From positions 868,001 through 932,000 of the forward strand of contig NZ_JAINFL010000001.1 of NCBI RefSeq assembly GCF_022458895.1: a stretch of 64,000 nt of DNA, in the 5' to 3' direction. Shown one piece after another: positions 35,925 through 45,407 of the stretch. Under the pieces are notes generated by a model that was not told where the DNA came from, made no database searches, and worked only from the letters and a program-made list of their open reading frames with translations. The stretch is from Roseihalotalea indica. GTDB lineage: Bacteria; Bacteroidota; Bacteroidia; Cytophagales; Cyclobacteriaceae. The position numbers and the translations under genes were made by a program. Numbering within the stretch: position 1 is the stretch's first letter; every line of letters starts with the position of its first letter.

Positions 35925-38309
35925 ATGAAGAAGTTAACCGCTTTTCTAGGTCTCTTGCTTCCTGTATTGGTAGTCTGGAGCAACACGCTGTCAGCTCAAT
36001 CAACCACGCAGACCATACGAGGGCAGATTATGGATGCTCAGTCTAAATTTCCATTAGCCGGAGTGAACGTGGTTGTTTTAAATACTGATCCACTGATCGG
36101 TACTGCGACTGACACCGAGGGTTACTACACTTTGAACAATGTGCCTATTGGACGGCAGGCGCTGCAAATTTCTTTTATGGGTTACGAAGCCCGAACCATT
36201 CCTAGTGTGGTTGTTACTACCGGGAAAGAGGTAGTATTGGATATTTTGCTGGAAGAAAAGGTGCTGATGGGTGAGGAAGTTATTATTACAGCCGAGGCTG
36301 ATAAAACAATCACGAATAATGAACTGGCAACCGTTAGCTCCCGCTCCTTTAATCTGGAAGAGACCGGACGCTACGCCGGTTCTCGTAATGATCCGGCCCG
36401 AATGGCGGCTAACTTTGCCGGGGTAGCAGCCAATAACGACGACCGCAATGATATCATCATCCGAGGCAATTCACCCGCCGGGTTGCTGTGGCGGATGGAG
36501 GGCATTAATATTCCTAATCCCAGTCACTATGGTTCGCTTAGCTCTACGGGCGGCCCCGTGAGTATTCTGAACTATAATGTGTTGGATAAATCGGATTTCC
36601 TGACGGCGGCTTTTCCCGCTGAGTACGGCAATGCTTTGGCCGGAGTATTTGACCTTCAACTGCGGCGGGGAAACACGGAGAAGCGGGAGTATTTGGGGCA
36701 GATTGGTTTTAACGGTTTTGAACTGGGTGCTGAGGGCCCCTTTAGCAAAAACTCTAAAGCCTCGTACATTGCTAATTACCGCTATTCAACGCTGGGAGTT
36801 TTTCAGGCAATGGGGATTGATTTTGGTACTGGTTCAGCCACACCTGAATATCAGGATCTCACTTTCAAGGTGGATGTGCCAACGCAGAAAGCCGGTCGTT
36901 TCACTGTATTTGGCATCGGTGGAATCAGTAGTATTGAGTTGCTGGGTAGTAAAGAAGAGGCAGAAGGTGAGGGTGACAACCTGTACGGTAGCGATTATGA
37001 AGATAACTATGCCGATTACCGAACGGGGATTATAGGAGTATCGCATCTGTATTATTTTAACTCTACCACCAGCTACAAACTATCACTGGCAGCTTCGCGT
37101 CAGGAAGAACATTTTTATAGTGACTCTCTCAGCCTAAAGGACCGATCGCCGATTCCGAATGAAGTAGCCGACTTTGTTAACAATAAGTTTTCGGGTCATC
37201 TTACTCTCAATAAAAAATTCAATGCGCGTAACCATGCAGCAATAGGAGGTATTGTTGATCTCTACGACTTTGATCTGGCTAACCGACGACTGGTACCCGG
37301 TGAAGAACGAACGTTGCGCAGTAATGATGGTCAAAGTCTGCTCACCCAACTATACGCTCAGTGGCAGCACCGCTTTTCCGATCGACTTACCCTGAATACC
37401 GGAGTAAATTATCAGCATTTTGAAGTAAGTAATAGTCAGAGTCTTCAACCTCGTGCCGGGTTGCAGTATCAGTTAAACGACCGACAAACACTGGGTATTG
37501 GTTATGGTCGTCACAGCCAGATGCAGCCGCTGGAAACGTATTTTACCCAAACGGTGATGTCCAGCGGCACGATAGTAGAAAGCAACAAGAACATGGGATT
37601 TACCAACAGCCAGCATTATGTGCTTTCGTATAACCATTCTCTGACTCCCAGCCTGCGCATGAAAGTGGAAACCTATTATCAGGACATCAGCAATGCTCCG
37701 GTAGAAAGTGAACTCAGCTCATTTTCCATGCTGAACGCTGGAGCTGATTTTGGACCGGTAGACGAAGTGTTTTTAGTGAACGAAGGGGTAGGTCGTAATT
37801 ACGGGGTGGAATTTACGCTGGAGCGATTCTACAATCAAGGGTACTACTTTTTAGTAACTACCTCACTTTACAGTTCTGAGTATAAGGGGAGCGACGGTGC
37901 ATGGCGCAGTACTGCGTTTGATGGCGGCTACATCGCCAACCTGCTGGGTGGTAAAGAATTTAACATCGGTAACAAGAACAATACGTTGAATCTGGATCTT
38001 CGGCTGACCGCTTCCGGTGGCAACCACTATACGCCCATTGACTTTGAGCGTTCAGCGGAAGTGGGGTACGAAGTGAGGAAGGAAAATAACGCCTTTTCTA
38101 AAAGCTTTGATGACTATTTACGGGCTGACCTGAAAGTTTCGTATCGCATCAATGCCCGGAAAGTGACTCATGAGTTTGCTCTTGATATTCAGAACATCAC
38201 CAACCGGGACAATGAGTTTGCCCGGATATACGATCCCAGAACCAACACGGTGCGCACTCAATACCAGATCGGGCTATTTCCCGTGCCTCAGTACCGAATT
38301 TTGTTCTAA
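35925..38309 (+). CDS. TonB-dependent outer-membrane receptor
   Basis: Outer-membrane receptor of 794 aa. After the signal peptide (about 1-26, ending TLSAQ) comes a carboxypeptidase-regulatory-like domain (IRGQIMDAQSKFPLAGVNVVVLNTDPLIGTATDTEGYYTL). The plug domain shows RNDIIIRGNSPAGLLWRMEGINIPNPSHYG and SDFLTAAFPAEYGNALAGVFDLQLRRG. A beta-barrel follows from about 260 to the C-terminus, which ends in aromatic residues (PQYRILF). No SusD partner is adjacent, so it is a stand-alone TonB-dependent transporter. The ligand is unknown. Confidence 0.93.
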   Translation: MKKLTAFLGLLLPVLVVWSNTLSAQSTTQTIRGQIMDAQSKFPLAGVNVVVLNTDPLIGTATDTEGYYTLNNVPIGRQALQISFMGYEARTIPSVVVTTGKEVVLDILLEEKVLMGEEVIITAEADKTITNNELATVSSRSFNLEETGRYAGSRNDPARMAANFAGVAANNDDRNDIIIRGNSPAGLLWRMEGINIPNPSHYGSLSSTGGPVSILNYNVLDKSDFLTAAFPAEYGNALAGVFDLQLRRGNTEKREYLGQIGFNGFELGAEGPFSKNSKASYIANYRYSTLGVFQAMGIDFGTGSATPEYQDLTFKVDVPTQKAGRFTVFGIGGISSIELLGSKEEAEGEGDNLYGSDYEDNYADYRTGIIGVSHLYYFNSTTSYKLSLAASRQEEHFYSDSLSLKDRSPIPNEVADFVNNKFSGHLTLNKKFNARNHAAIGGIVDLYDFDLANRRLVPGEERTLRSNDGQSLLTQLYAQWQHRFSDRLTLNTGVNYQHFEVSNSQSLQPRAGLQYQLNDRQTLGIGYGRHSQMQPLETYFTQTVMSSGTIVESNKNMGFTNSQHYVLSYNHSLTPSLRMKVETYYQDISNAPVESELSSFSMLNAGADFGPVDEVFLVNEGVGRNYGVEFTLERFYNQGYYFLVTTSLYSSEYKGSDGAWRSTAFDGGYIANLLGGKEFNIGNKNNTLNLDLRLTASGGNHYTPIDFERSAEVGYEVRKENNAFSKSFDDYLRADLKVSYRINARKVTHEFALDIQNITNRDNEFARIYDPRTNTVRTQYQIGLFPVPQYRILF

Positions 38310-38350
38310 GGGTTTAGAAGGTCAAACCTATAATCATTAATTCCATAGTC

Positions 38351-38761
38351 ATGACATACCAGACCAAACTTATCAGTGGAATTATTCTGCTTACCGTGCC
38401 TACCATCCAGTACGGCGGTTACTTTCTGCTACAGTTGCTATCCGGTTATGCTAATTTATCGCTGACGCCCTTTCAAAAATCCATGTTTCGGGCGGGGCAC
38501 GCGCATGCCGGGGTGCTGGTGATTCTGGCCCTGGTAGCCCAGATCTTTGTAGACTATGCTGCCTTGTCGCCCGGGTTGGTCTGGGGTGTGCGTATTGGTT
38601 TTCCGCTGGCGGCTATTCTGGTGAGTGGCGGGTTCTTTGCCGGGGCCATTGGCAATAACCTGACGCAACCTACCGGATTGATCAGGATTTTATACGTGGG
38701 AGTCATTGTGCTGGCCGCTTCAGTCATCATACTAGGCAGAGGGCTGATCAGGAGTGAATAG
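38351..38761 (+). CDS. Hypothetical four-span membrane protein with HxH motif
   Basis: Protein of 136 aa with four predicted transmembrane helices (about 7-30, 50-68, 76-98, 108-128). The start of helix 2 contains FRAGHAHAGVLVILALVAQ, a His-rich motif that could bind metal or heme; this is speculation. It begins 41 bases after the TonB receptor on the same strand, so the two may be cotranscribed. No named family is recognised. Confidence 0.65.
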   Translation: MTYQTKLISGIILLTVPTIQYGGYFLLQLLSGYANLSLTPFQKSMFRAGHAHAGVLVILALVAQIFVDYAALSPGLVWGVRIGFPLAAILVSGGFFAGAIGNNLTQPTGLIRILYVGVIVLAASVIILGRGLIRSE

Positions 38762-38900
38762 GAGAAATACGAATAAAGCCTTAGGCCTAAACCCGATACT
38801 TTTAAAATCATGTCATTCAGAAGGTTGAATTTTTGTCTATCCTCAGTTTGTATAGCGCATTCGTAATTATGCAACCGTTATTTATTACTACTTTAGGTTT

Positions 38901-39926
38901 ATGAAAAGCATCGTACTCAACGAGCGCATTATTCGTATCATCGGCATTCCGCTAGTTGGCCTCTTCTTCATGCTTCTTTACAGTTATGATGAACTGACTT
39001 CCCTTTGGATCACGCTACGGGAGTTTGCTATTTCGCTTACTTTCACGTTTGTGCTGTGGGAAGGAAATCGGGCTATTGTGTATAACTTTCGTAAGTGGTA
39101 TCCTCATAATGAACAGACCCCTCGCCGACTGCTGATTCAGACACCCATTAGCATTGTATTTACAATCGCAGTGTCTTTTCTCTTGGATTTTTTGTTTCGA
39201 CAGTTGGAAGTTGTGTTGTGCGAACCGGGGGAGACACTGATATTCAGTATCACCAATCTGATTCCTACCGTCATCATCATATCCATATACGAAGGGGCTT
39301 ATTTTTTTGAGGAATGGAAGAAGAATTTTCAGCGTTCGGAAGCACTGGCCAAGGAGAATATTCGCTCACAATTTGAAGCTCTGAAAAGCCAGCTCGATCC
39401 GCACTTTCTGTTCAACAGCCTAAACACGCTGGCTGCACTAATTGACCCCGAGAATGATGATGCACAGAAGTATCTGGAGCAACTCGCGGATGTATACCGC
39501 TACGTACTGCTCAGCCGCCAGAAAGAAACAGTGTTGCTACGCGAAGAGTTGGAGTTTGTGCAGTCGTATATTTACCTGAACAAAACCCGCTACCGCGATA
39601 ACCTGCTGGTACAGAACGATATTCCCGAAGAAAGTCTGGAGCGGCGAGTGGCTCCGCTCAGCCTGCAAATTCTGGTAGAAAACGCGCTTAAGCATAATAT
39701 CATCTCTAAGGACAAACCCCTGACGCTAAGCATCACGGTAGACCGACACGGGTATGTGGTGGTAGAGAATAATGTGCAGAAGAAAAACATTCTGGAAATG
39801 GAAAAATCCACCAAAACCGGCCTGGAGAATATCGTGAATCGCTACGCCTTGCTAACTCCGTTGCCAGTAGAAATTAATCAGTCGGCCGAACTGTTCTCGG
39901 TGCGCATACCACTGATTGTCTCATGA
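38901..39926 (+). CDS. LytS-type sensor histidine kinase
   Basis: Kinase of 341 aa of the His_kinase (PF06580) type. Four N-terminal membrane spans (about 12-140) lead by a short coiled segment (EEWKKNFQRSEALAKENIRSQFEALKSQ) to the phosphoacceptor His168 in LDPHFLFNSLNTLAALID. The ATPase domain has LSLQILVENALKHNI and TKTGLENIVNRYALL. It overlaps the next gene by four bases, forming a LytS/LytTR pair. Such pairs in Bacteroidota often control envelope or adhesion genes; the target here is not known. Confidence 0.93.
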   Translation: MKSIVLNERIIRIIGIPLVGLFFMLLYSYDELTSLWITLREFAISLTFTFVLWEGNRAIVYNFRKWYPHNEQTPRRLLIQTPISIVFTIAVSFLLDFLFRQLEVVLCEPGETLIFSITNLIPTVIIISIYEGAYFFEEWKKNFQRSEALAKENIRSQFEALKSQLDPHFLFNSLNTLAALIDPENDDAQKYLEQLADVYRYVLLSRQKETVLLREELEFVQSYIYLNKTRYRDNLLVQNDIPEESLERRVAPLSLQILVENALKHNIISKDKPLTLSITVDRHGYVVVENNVQKKNILEMEKSTKTGLENIVNRYALLTPLPVEINQSAELFSVRIPLIVS

Positions 39927-40690
39927 ATGTACTGATCATTGAAGATGAATACCCGGCAGCCGAGCGCTTGCAGCAATTGCTGAGTCGGCTTGATGAACCC
40001 ATAGAAGTGGTAAAAGTGCTGGATAGTGTGGAAAGTGCCGTCCGTTGGTTTCAGGAGAACCTCTCACCGGATCTGATTTTATCGGATATTCAGCTATCAG
40101 ACGGGGTGAGCTTTGAAATTTACGAGAAGATTGTGGTGAAAAGCCCGATCATATTCACAACCTCTTACGATGAGTATGCCATTCAGGCTTTTAAGGTAAA
40201 GAGCATTGATTACCTGTTGAAGCCGATCAAGCTGGAAGAACTGCAAAAGGCTATTCATAAGTACAAGCTACTGAAAAGCGAGTTTTCGGAAGAGAAAAAT
40301 GCCAGCAAGATTGAACAACTGCTAGACAACCTGCAACACAGCGGACGCCGCTATAAAAAGCGCTTTCTGGTTAAAAAAGGCGAGCAACTGGTGCCCATTG
40401 TCGACGATGAAATCGCCTACTTTTACACTGAAAACGAACTGGTATATTTATTTACCCCGGAAGGGAAGAAGTACGTGGTAGACTATACGCTGGAGCAACT
40501 GGACGAACTGGTGAACACCGAAAAGTTCTTCCGCATCAACCGGCAGTACCTGGTGCACCTGGAAGCTATCCGGCAAATCCACACCTACTTCAACAGCCGC
40601 CTGAAGCTCAACCTGCATCCAGCGACTGATGATGAAGTGATCGTGAGTAAGGGAAAAGCCAAAGCCTTTAAGCAGTGGTTAGAGGGGTAA
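39923..40690 (+). CDS. LytTR-family response regulator
   Basis: Regulator of 255 aa. The receiver domain has the acidic patch in IIEDEYPAAERL, the phosphoacceptor Asp55 in LILSDIQLSDG and the conserved Lys in DYLLKPIKLEEL. The C-terminal LytTR DNA-binding domain contains RFLVKKGEQLVPI, IAYFYTENELVYL and FFRINRQYLVHLEAI. It is the partner of the kinase it overlaps by four bases (ATGA). It is convergent with yebC, one base away. Confidence 0.95.
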   Translation: MNVLIIEDEYPAAERLQQLLSRLDEPIEVVKVLDSVESAVRWFQENLSPDLILSDIQLSDGVSFEIYEKIVVKSPIIFTTSYDEYAIQAFKVKSIDYLLKPIKLEELQKAIHKYKLLKSEFSEEKNASKIEQLLDNLQHSGRRYKKRFLVKKGEQLVPIVDDEIAYFYTENELVYLFTPEGKKYVVDYTLEQLDELVNTEKFFRINRQYLVHLEAIRQIHTYFNSRLKLNLHPATDDEVIVSKGKAKAFKQWLEG

Positions 40691-40691
40691 G

Positions 40692-41402
40692 TCATTCAAT
40701 ATTCGTATACACCGCCTGTACATCGTCGTCATCTTCCAGCTTATCCAGCATCTTTTCAATGTCCACGAGTTGCTCTTCGGTAAATTCTACCGGAGTGGTG
40801 GGGAAACGCTGAAGAGATGCTTTTTCTACCTCAATGCTCTGTTCTTCTAACGCCTGAGATAGGGAGCCAAAATCGGTGTAATCGCCGTAGACGTAGATCA
40901 TGCCGTCTTCTTCCTCAATTTCTTCCAGTCCGGCATCAATCAGCTCCAGCTCCATAGCTTCCAAATCAAAACCATCAGGTGGGGCAAACTCAAAAACTGC
41001 CTTGCGGCTAAACATAAAGTCCAGCGAGCCGGTCGGCACCAAAGCGCCTCCGGATTTATTGAAATATGATTTTACGTTAGCAACGGTGCGGGTGGAATTG
41101 TCCGTAGCACATTCTACCACCACCAGCACGCCGTGCGGGCCTTTTCCTTCGTACAGTACCTCTACGTAATCATCACCGTCTTTACCGGCTGCTCGCTTAA
41201 TAGCCGCCTCAATGTTATCCTTCGGCATATTCTGCGCCTTGGCGTTCTGTATGGCAGTACGCAGCTTGGCATTCATATCCGGGTCCATACCGCCTTCTTT
41301 AGCGGCAATGGTGATGGTACGGGCCAGCTTGGGAAATATTTTGGACATCTTATCCCAGCGTTTTTCTTTAGCGGCACGGCGGTATTCAAAAGCTCTTCCC
41401 AT
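40692..41402 (-). CDS. yebC: YebC/PmpR/TACO1-family protein
   Basis: Protein of 236 aa in the universal YebC family. The N-terminus [21 protein letters not shown] matches the Bacteroidota form. Key blocks are [64 protein letters not shown] and [16 protein letters not shown]. Members were first described as DNA-binding regulators, and more recently some (YebC/TACO1) have been reported to help ribosomes through proline stretches. The full length is present. Confidence 0.96.
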   Translation of the reverse strand: MGRAFEYRRAAKEKRWDKMSKIFPKLARTITIAAKEGGMDPDMNAKLRTAIQNAKAQNMPKDNIEAAIKRAAGKDGDDYVEVLYEGKGPHGVLVVVECATDNSTRTVANVKSYFNKSGGALVPTGSLDFMFSRKAVFEFAPPDGFDLEAMELELIDAGLEEIEEEDGMIYVYGDYTDFGSLSQALEEQSIEVEKASLQRFPTTPVEFTEEQLVDIEKMLDKLEDDDDVQAVYTNIE

Positions 41403-41567
41403 GAGTTGTGTTGTTTTCTGAATTAGTGAGGCGAAATTACAAAGGCAGTCTAAAAAATCAGTCAGAAAGTAAGGAAAAAATTAAACATCACCGTATTTTC
41501 AAACTGCCTGGGCGAGAGCATTATGCGTTCGTGCGGCCAATTGCTAACAACAACCTTTTCACTTGTT

Positions 41568-42575
41568 ATGACCCTACGTTTCTTTCTAACCCTGATCGGG
41601 ATATTTCTTCTCATTACAAACCTGTTTAGCCAACCCGTCAAAATCATCTATGATACCGACATGGAATCGGATGTGGATGATGTGGGGGCAACGGCCATTC
41701 TGCATGTGCTGGCTGATCAGGGTGAGGCTGAAATTCTGGCAACTATGGTTTCCTCCATAAATCCCTGGAGTGCTCCCTGCCTGGATGCTATCAATACATT
41801 TTATGGTAGACCGGATTTACCTATCGGAGTGCCTAAAGAAGAAGGGGTAAATCGGGCTTCAGTTTATGCCCAGTCCGTAGCTGAAAACTACCCTCATTCG
41901 GTCATTTCACCCGACTCCTTACCCGATGCCGTGCGGCTTTACCGGCAAATTCTGGCCGACCAACCCGATAATAGCGTAATAATTGTAACTGTAGGGTATC
42001 TGACTAACTTATCTCGGCTACTTCATACACCGCCCGATGACATCAGCCCGCTGGATGGAACGGAACTGGTGCGGCAAAAGGTGAAGAAATATGTTTGTAT
42101 GGGCGGGCGCTTTCCAAAGAACACAAATACCGATGTGCACGGCAACTGGAAACCCGACCCGGCGGCGGCAGTAGATGTAGCCGATCATTGGCCTACGTCA
42201 ATTCTTTTCAGTGGAGGAGGGCCACCTTTAGCCGAATTGTACCAAACCGGAAGTACTTTGCCTACCCAGACCGAAAAGGGTCACATTGTGCGTCAGGCTT
42301 ATGCCTGGTTTTTTGAACGCTCCGGTTGGGCAAAAGGACCAACGCAGCACAGTGCCGATTTACTGGCAGTACGTTTTGCTTTACAAGGCGTAAGCGATCA
42401 GTTTAAGCTGGTGTGTGAAGGATATAACAAGATCTTTGCTGATGGTACTCATGAGTGGCGCTCTGCTCCTAATAAAGATCAGTGTTATGTGGAGCCGGTT
42501 CAGGAAGATATTGAGGAAGTAGTAAGCGAATTAGATCACTTGATGACTACGCCGCCAAAAAGGCCTAAACCATAA
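41568..42575 (+). CDS. Exported nucleoside-hydrolase-like protein
   Basis: Protein of 335 aa related to inosine-uridine nucleoside hydrolases. The start at 41568 gives a signal peptide (MTLRFFLTLIGIFLLITNLFSQ); an ATG at 41523 would precede it with 15 extra residues. The calcium-binding Asp cluster is altered from DxDxxxDD to YDTDMESDVDD, which still offers enough Asp residues. NSVIIVTVGYLTNLSRLL and VCMGGRFPKNTNTDVHGNWKPDP match the family's later blocks. Export and the altered C-terminus suggest scavenging of an extracytoplasmic ribosyl or related substrate. Confidence 0.82.
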   Translation: MTLRFFLTLIGIFLLITNLFSQPVKIIYDTDMESDVDDVGATAILHVLADQGEAEILATMVSSINPWSAPCLDAINTFYGRPDLPIGVPKEEGVNRASVYAQSVAENYPHSVISPDSLPDAVRLYRQILADQPDNSVIIVTVGYLTNLSRLLHTPPDDISPLDGTELVRQKVKKYVCMGGRFPKNTNTDVHGNWKPDPAAAVDVADHWPTSILFSGGGPPLAELYQTGSTLPTQTEKGHIVRQAYAWFFERSGWAKGPTQHSADLLAVRFALQGVSDQFKLVCEGYNKIFADGTHEWRSAPNKDQCYVEPVQEDIEEVVSELDHLMTTPPKRPKP

Positions 42576-42628
42576 TAAGCTTTTTCTGTGTAGGTGGTTG
42601 ATGTGCAGATAATTGTAAGCGTAATGAG

Positions 42629-43534
42629 TTAAACCCGTCCCGCTACGATATACATAATCTGACCGCCTGATGAGAGGTACTTTTGTTCTTTGAGCAAAGC
42701 TAACAACTTGATCTTGTAAGCTAAAACCCGTTGCCAGTATCGCTCAAAAACGTGTTTCTTTCCACCCCCGGCCTTAAAGTACCGCAGATTTTCTTTGTAG
42801 CCTAATCCACCCTCTTCATTTTCCAGCCAGTCAACCAGCTGAGCGGCTCTTACCCGTTCTTCCCGGCTATCATAGGGTGGAATAAGTGGAAGGGCTTTGT
42901 CTGACATCCATACCTGAATGTCACTTAACCCAGCTTGTTTGAATAGGTCGGGAATAACATCACCCAAAGAGCTGAATCCTTCACCCAGAATACGTTTGCC
43001 TTGCTCACAACGCAGGCGCACTTCCATCATCTCGAGCATATCTTCTACGTTGTACTCAATATCGGGGTATCGGTCAAACATGAAATGAGAAACCAGATTG
43101 TTAGGCTCAAAGGCCACCAACCATCCGTCGGGTCGAGTAACCCGTTTCATTTCCTGAATTACCTGAACAGGGTCTGGTACGTGGATGAGTAACGTTTGAC
43201 AGAAGGTAAGGTCCATTTGTCCATCTTCCAAGGGAAGATCGTGAGCATCACCCTCTTTAAAGGAAAAGTGGCGATTTTGAGGCGCGCGACGATGACGGGC
43301 CTTTTGCCGGGCGGCTTTGATATGCGATTTTTCGAAATCTATACCAGTGATTGTGGCTTCTTCGGCAAAGTAAGGTGCCAGACGGAACGTCATGCTTCCC
43401 CTTCCACAGCCAATATCAGCTATTTGCTGGTATGATTTTGTATTCAGACGTTGGGCAATCAAAGCAAGGTAGTCGTCATTCCACCAGTACTCTCGAGCTT
43501 CACCAAGATGGTCAGCAGAATGACTACTACTCAC
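42629..43534 (-). CDS. Class I SAM-dependent methyltransferase
   Basis: Methyltransferase of 301 aa. The SAM-binding glycine loop is IADIGCGRGSMTFRL, followed by the acidic end of strand 2 (ITGIDFEKSHI), DAHDLPLEDGQMDLTFCQTLL and RVTRPDGWLVAFEPNN. This is a standard Methyltransf_11/25 layout. About 100 C-terminal residues (from DKALPLIPPYDSREERVRA) form an extra helical region. The substrate is unknown. The gene is monocistronic. Confidence 0.9.
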   Translation of the reverse strand: MSSSHSADHLGEAREYWWNDDYLALIAQRLNTKSYQQIADIGCGRGSMTFRLAPYFAEEATITGIDFEKSHIKAARQKARHRRAPQNRHFSFKEGDAHDLPLEDGQMDLTFCQTLLIHVPDPVQVIQEMKRVTRPDGWLVAFEPNNLVSHFMFDRYPDIEYNVEDMLEMMEVRLRCEQGKRILGEGFSSLGDVIPDLFKQAGLSDIQVWMSDKALPLIPPYDSREERVRAAQLVDWLENEEGGLGYKENLRYFKAGGGKKHVFERYWQRVLAYKIKLLALLKEQKYLSSGGQIMYIVAGRV

Positions 43535-43591
43535 ACATTAATTGTTTATCAATAGAATAACCGCTAATTCGGTTAATAATAATGGAATGTA

Positions 43592-43777
43592 TCAGGCGGA
43601 TGCTTTTACCTCGCCAATGTATTTAACTTCGTATAGATGCTCATAACGTCGTATGGCTGCCTGAATTTGAGGATAGGTATCTCTTCTGATTTTGATACCT
43701 TTTTGTTCTCCTTTTTGTCGTACTTCAATGTAGTAACCAGTCTTGAGCGTGATGCTTCTTGTGATGGGTCTTGCCAA
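43592..43777 (-). CDS. Small basic hypothetical protein
   Basis: Short protein of 61 aa starting MARPITRSITLKTGYYIEVRQ, with KGIKIRRDTYPQIQAAIRRYEHLYEVKYIGEV. It alternates predicted strands and one helix and is rich in Arg and Lys, a compact folded-protein pattern rather than a random frame. I do not recognise a family. The start at 43777 is the only good one. It stands between a methyltransferase gene and a gap holding repeat copy B. Confidence 0.55.
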   Translation of the reverse strand: MARPITRSITLKTGYYIEVRQKGEQKGIKIRRDTYPQIQAAIRRYEHLYEVKYIGEVKASA

Positions 43778-44156
43778 AATTCAGTAATTTAAAAGTGAAA
43801 ACTAATTTAAACACTAGGAAGTGTGATTATTAAACCAACGACCTCGTAGGGAAAAAATTACATTTGCCAATGGGGAAGTATAGAACATCCAAATAGGATA
43901 GCAATTGTAATGAAGTCCCCAATATACAAATAATTTTTGAATTATCCGCAGTGTTGAGTAAAATAATTTTTGAATTTGGCAATAAAAGGTGTGCTTCATC
44001 GCCAACCTGACATCCCTTATCAGTATAGAAATTACATGCGTGTTTTGTTCAATTTTCAGTAGCGTATTGTTGCCTTGAGATTTGCAGCAAAGCACTTCTT
44101 TCCGCAGCCCTGGCAAAACACTCACTGTATAGTTTGTTAGGATATTATTCTGATTT

Positions 44157-44302
44157 CTTTTAATGATATACCAGGAAGCAGGTGGCCGGAGGCAGGTCCT
44201 TTGTACAGCCTGCTGACTGCCTCCGGGAACGCCTGCCTAGTCGGCCAGAGGAGAATTTCAAAAAAAAAGCTTCTTCCATAATGATCAAAATAACTCTATT
44301 AT
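44157..44302 (+). repeat. Dispersed structured repeat, copy B
   Basis: This copy begins AATGATATACCAGGAAGCAG and ends CTTCTTCCATAATGATCAAA, matching both ends of copy C near 58.0 kb. Its internal stem pairs CCGGAGGCAG (44186-44195) with CTGCCTCCGG (44217-44226). Shared middle words are TGCTGACTGCCTCCG, CGCCTGCCTAGTCGG and a poly-A stretch after ATTTC. It is non-coding and lies directly upstream of a gene promoter. Confidence 0.8.
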
Positions 44303-44362
44303 TCAACAATATCTTTTCCAAGAAAATAAATGTTGACCGAGCAGTTTTATATAAGGCATTTC

Positions 44363-44370
44363 TATCTTTG
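44363..44370 (+). promoter_or_regulatory. Bacteroidota -7 promoter box (TATCTTTG)
   Basis: TATCTTTG is an exact TAnnTTTG match, five bases before the agmatine deiminase ATG at 44376. Transcription from here would give an almost leaderless mRNA. A TTGA at 44334-44337 is somewhat far to serve as the -33 box. Confidence 0.5.
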
Positions 44371-44375
44371 CCCTC

Positions 44376-45407
44376 ATGAAAAATACGCGTGTTTTTCCGG
44401 CCGAGTGGTATCCTCAAAGTGGAGTACAGCTAACGTGGCCGCACCCTGAGACCGACTGGCGGGATATGCTGGATCAGGTTATTCCCTGCTATCAACGCAT
44501 TGCTCAAGAGGTCGCAAAGCGGCAGAAGTTGCTGGTAGTGTGTCATAACCAAGCCGAAGTACAGAATTACCTGACCCAATGTGACCCCGCCAATGTTATT
44601 TACTACGAAATTCCGACCAACGACACTTGGGCGCGCGATCATAGCGGAATCACCGTGATGGAAGATGAACAGCCGTTATTGCTGGATTTTCAGTTCAACG
44701 GCTGGGGACTAAAATTTCCGGCAAATTATGATAATCAGATTACGGCTCAGCTTTATCAGAAAAAGGCGTTTCAAAACCTTGTGCAGTACCAATCGCTAAA
44801 AACATTTGTGCTGGAAGGAGGTAGCCTGGAATCGGACGGAGAGGGCACACTGCTGACCACCGAGGAGTGTTTATTGTCTCACAATCGTAATGAACATTTA
44901 ACTAAAGATGAGATTACTACCTTTCTAAAAGAAACCCTAGGAGTGCAGCGAGTGCTGTGGTTGAAAAACGGCTACTTAGCCGGTGACGATACGGATAGCC
45001 ACATCGATACCCTGGCCCGCTTTTGCGATGCCCAAACTATTGCCTATGTACAGTGCCCCCAAGCGGATGATGAGCATTATGAGGCTTTAGCCAAAATGGA
45101 GCAGGAGCTACGGCAGCTTCGCATGGCTTCGGGCGAACCTTACCGGTTGCTACCACTACCGATGGCCGATGCAGTGTATGGAAGCGAAGGCGAGCGGCTT
45201 CCGGCTACCTATGCTAACTTCTTGATTCTAAATGAAGCTGTATTGCTGCCTTTTTATGGGTTGCCACAGGATGAACCCGCCCGGGAAGTACTTCAGGAAG
45301 CCTTCCCAAACCGGGAGATTATCGGGGTGCCCTGTGAGGCTCTGATCCAGCAACATGGCTCATTGCATTGCGTGACCATGCAGTACCCTCAGGGCGTGTT
45401 GGCTTAA
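44376..45407 (+). CDS. aguA: Agmatine deiminase (PAD_porph family)
   Basis: Enzyme of 343 aa of the agmatine deiminase/peptidyl-arginine deiminase (porphyromonas) family. It would convert agmatine to N-carbamoylputrescine and ammonia in the cytoplasm. Diagnostic blocks are MKNTRVFPAEWYPQSGVQLTWPH, the substrate motif NDTWARDHSG, GWGLKFPANYDN, EGGSLESDGEGTLLTTEECLL, TDSHIDTLARF and the catalytic Cys332 in GSLHCVTMQ. No signal peptide is present, which favours agmatine over protein arginine. The next-step enzyme (AguB) lies 1.2 kb away on the same strand. Confidence 0.93.
   Translation: MKNTRVFPAEWYPQSGVQLTWPHPETDWRDMLDQVIPCYQRIAQEVAKRQKLLVVCHNQAEVQNYLTQCDPANVIYYEIPTNDTWARDHSGITVMEDEQPLLLDFQFNGWGLKFPANYDNQITAQLYQKKAFQNLVQYQSLKTFVLEGGSLESDGEGTLLTTEECLLSHNRNEHLTKDEITTFLKETLGVQRVLWLKNGYLAGDDTDSHIDTLARFCDAQTIAYVQCPQADDEHYEALAKMEQELRQLRMASGEPYRLLPLPMADAVYGSEGERLPATYANFLILNEAVLLPFYGLPQDEPAREVLQEAFPNREIIGVPCEALIQQHGSLHCVTMQYPQGVLA

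Larger units (their letters stand above)
43778..44375. other. 598-bp intergenic region with repeat copy B and promoter
   Basis: The left 380 bases show no supported gene; a 103-codon minus-strand frame there has a random-looking translation. The right part holds dispersed repeat copy B (44157-44302) and, near the end, the -7 box of the agmatine deiminase gene. Confidence 0.55.

Noticed and set aside
43814..44125. 103-codon minus-strand open frame in the gap before agmatine deiminase
   Set aside because: Random-looking composition, no fold pattern and no start-site signal; treated as intergenic.
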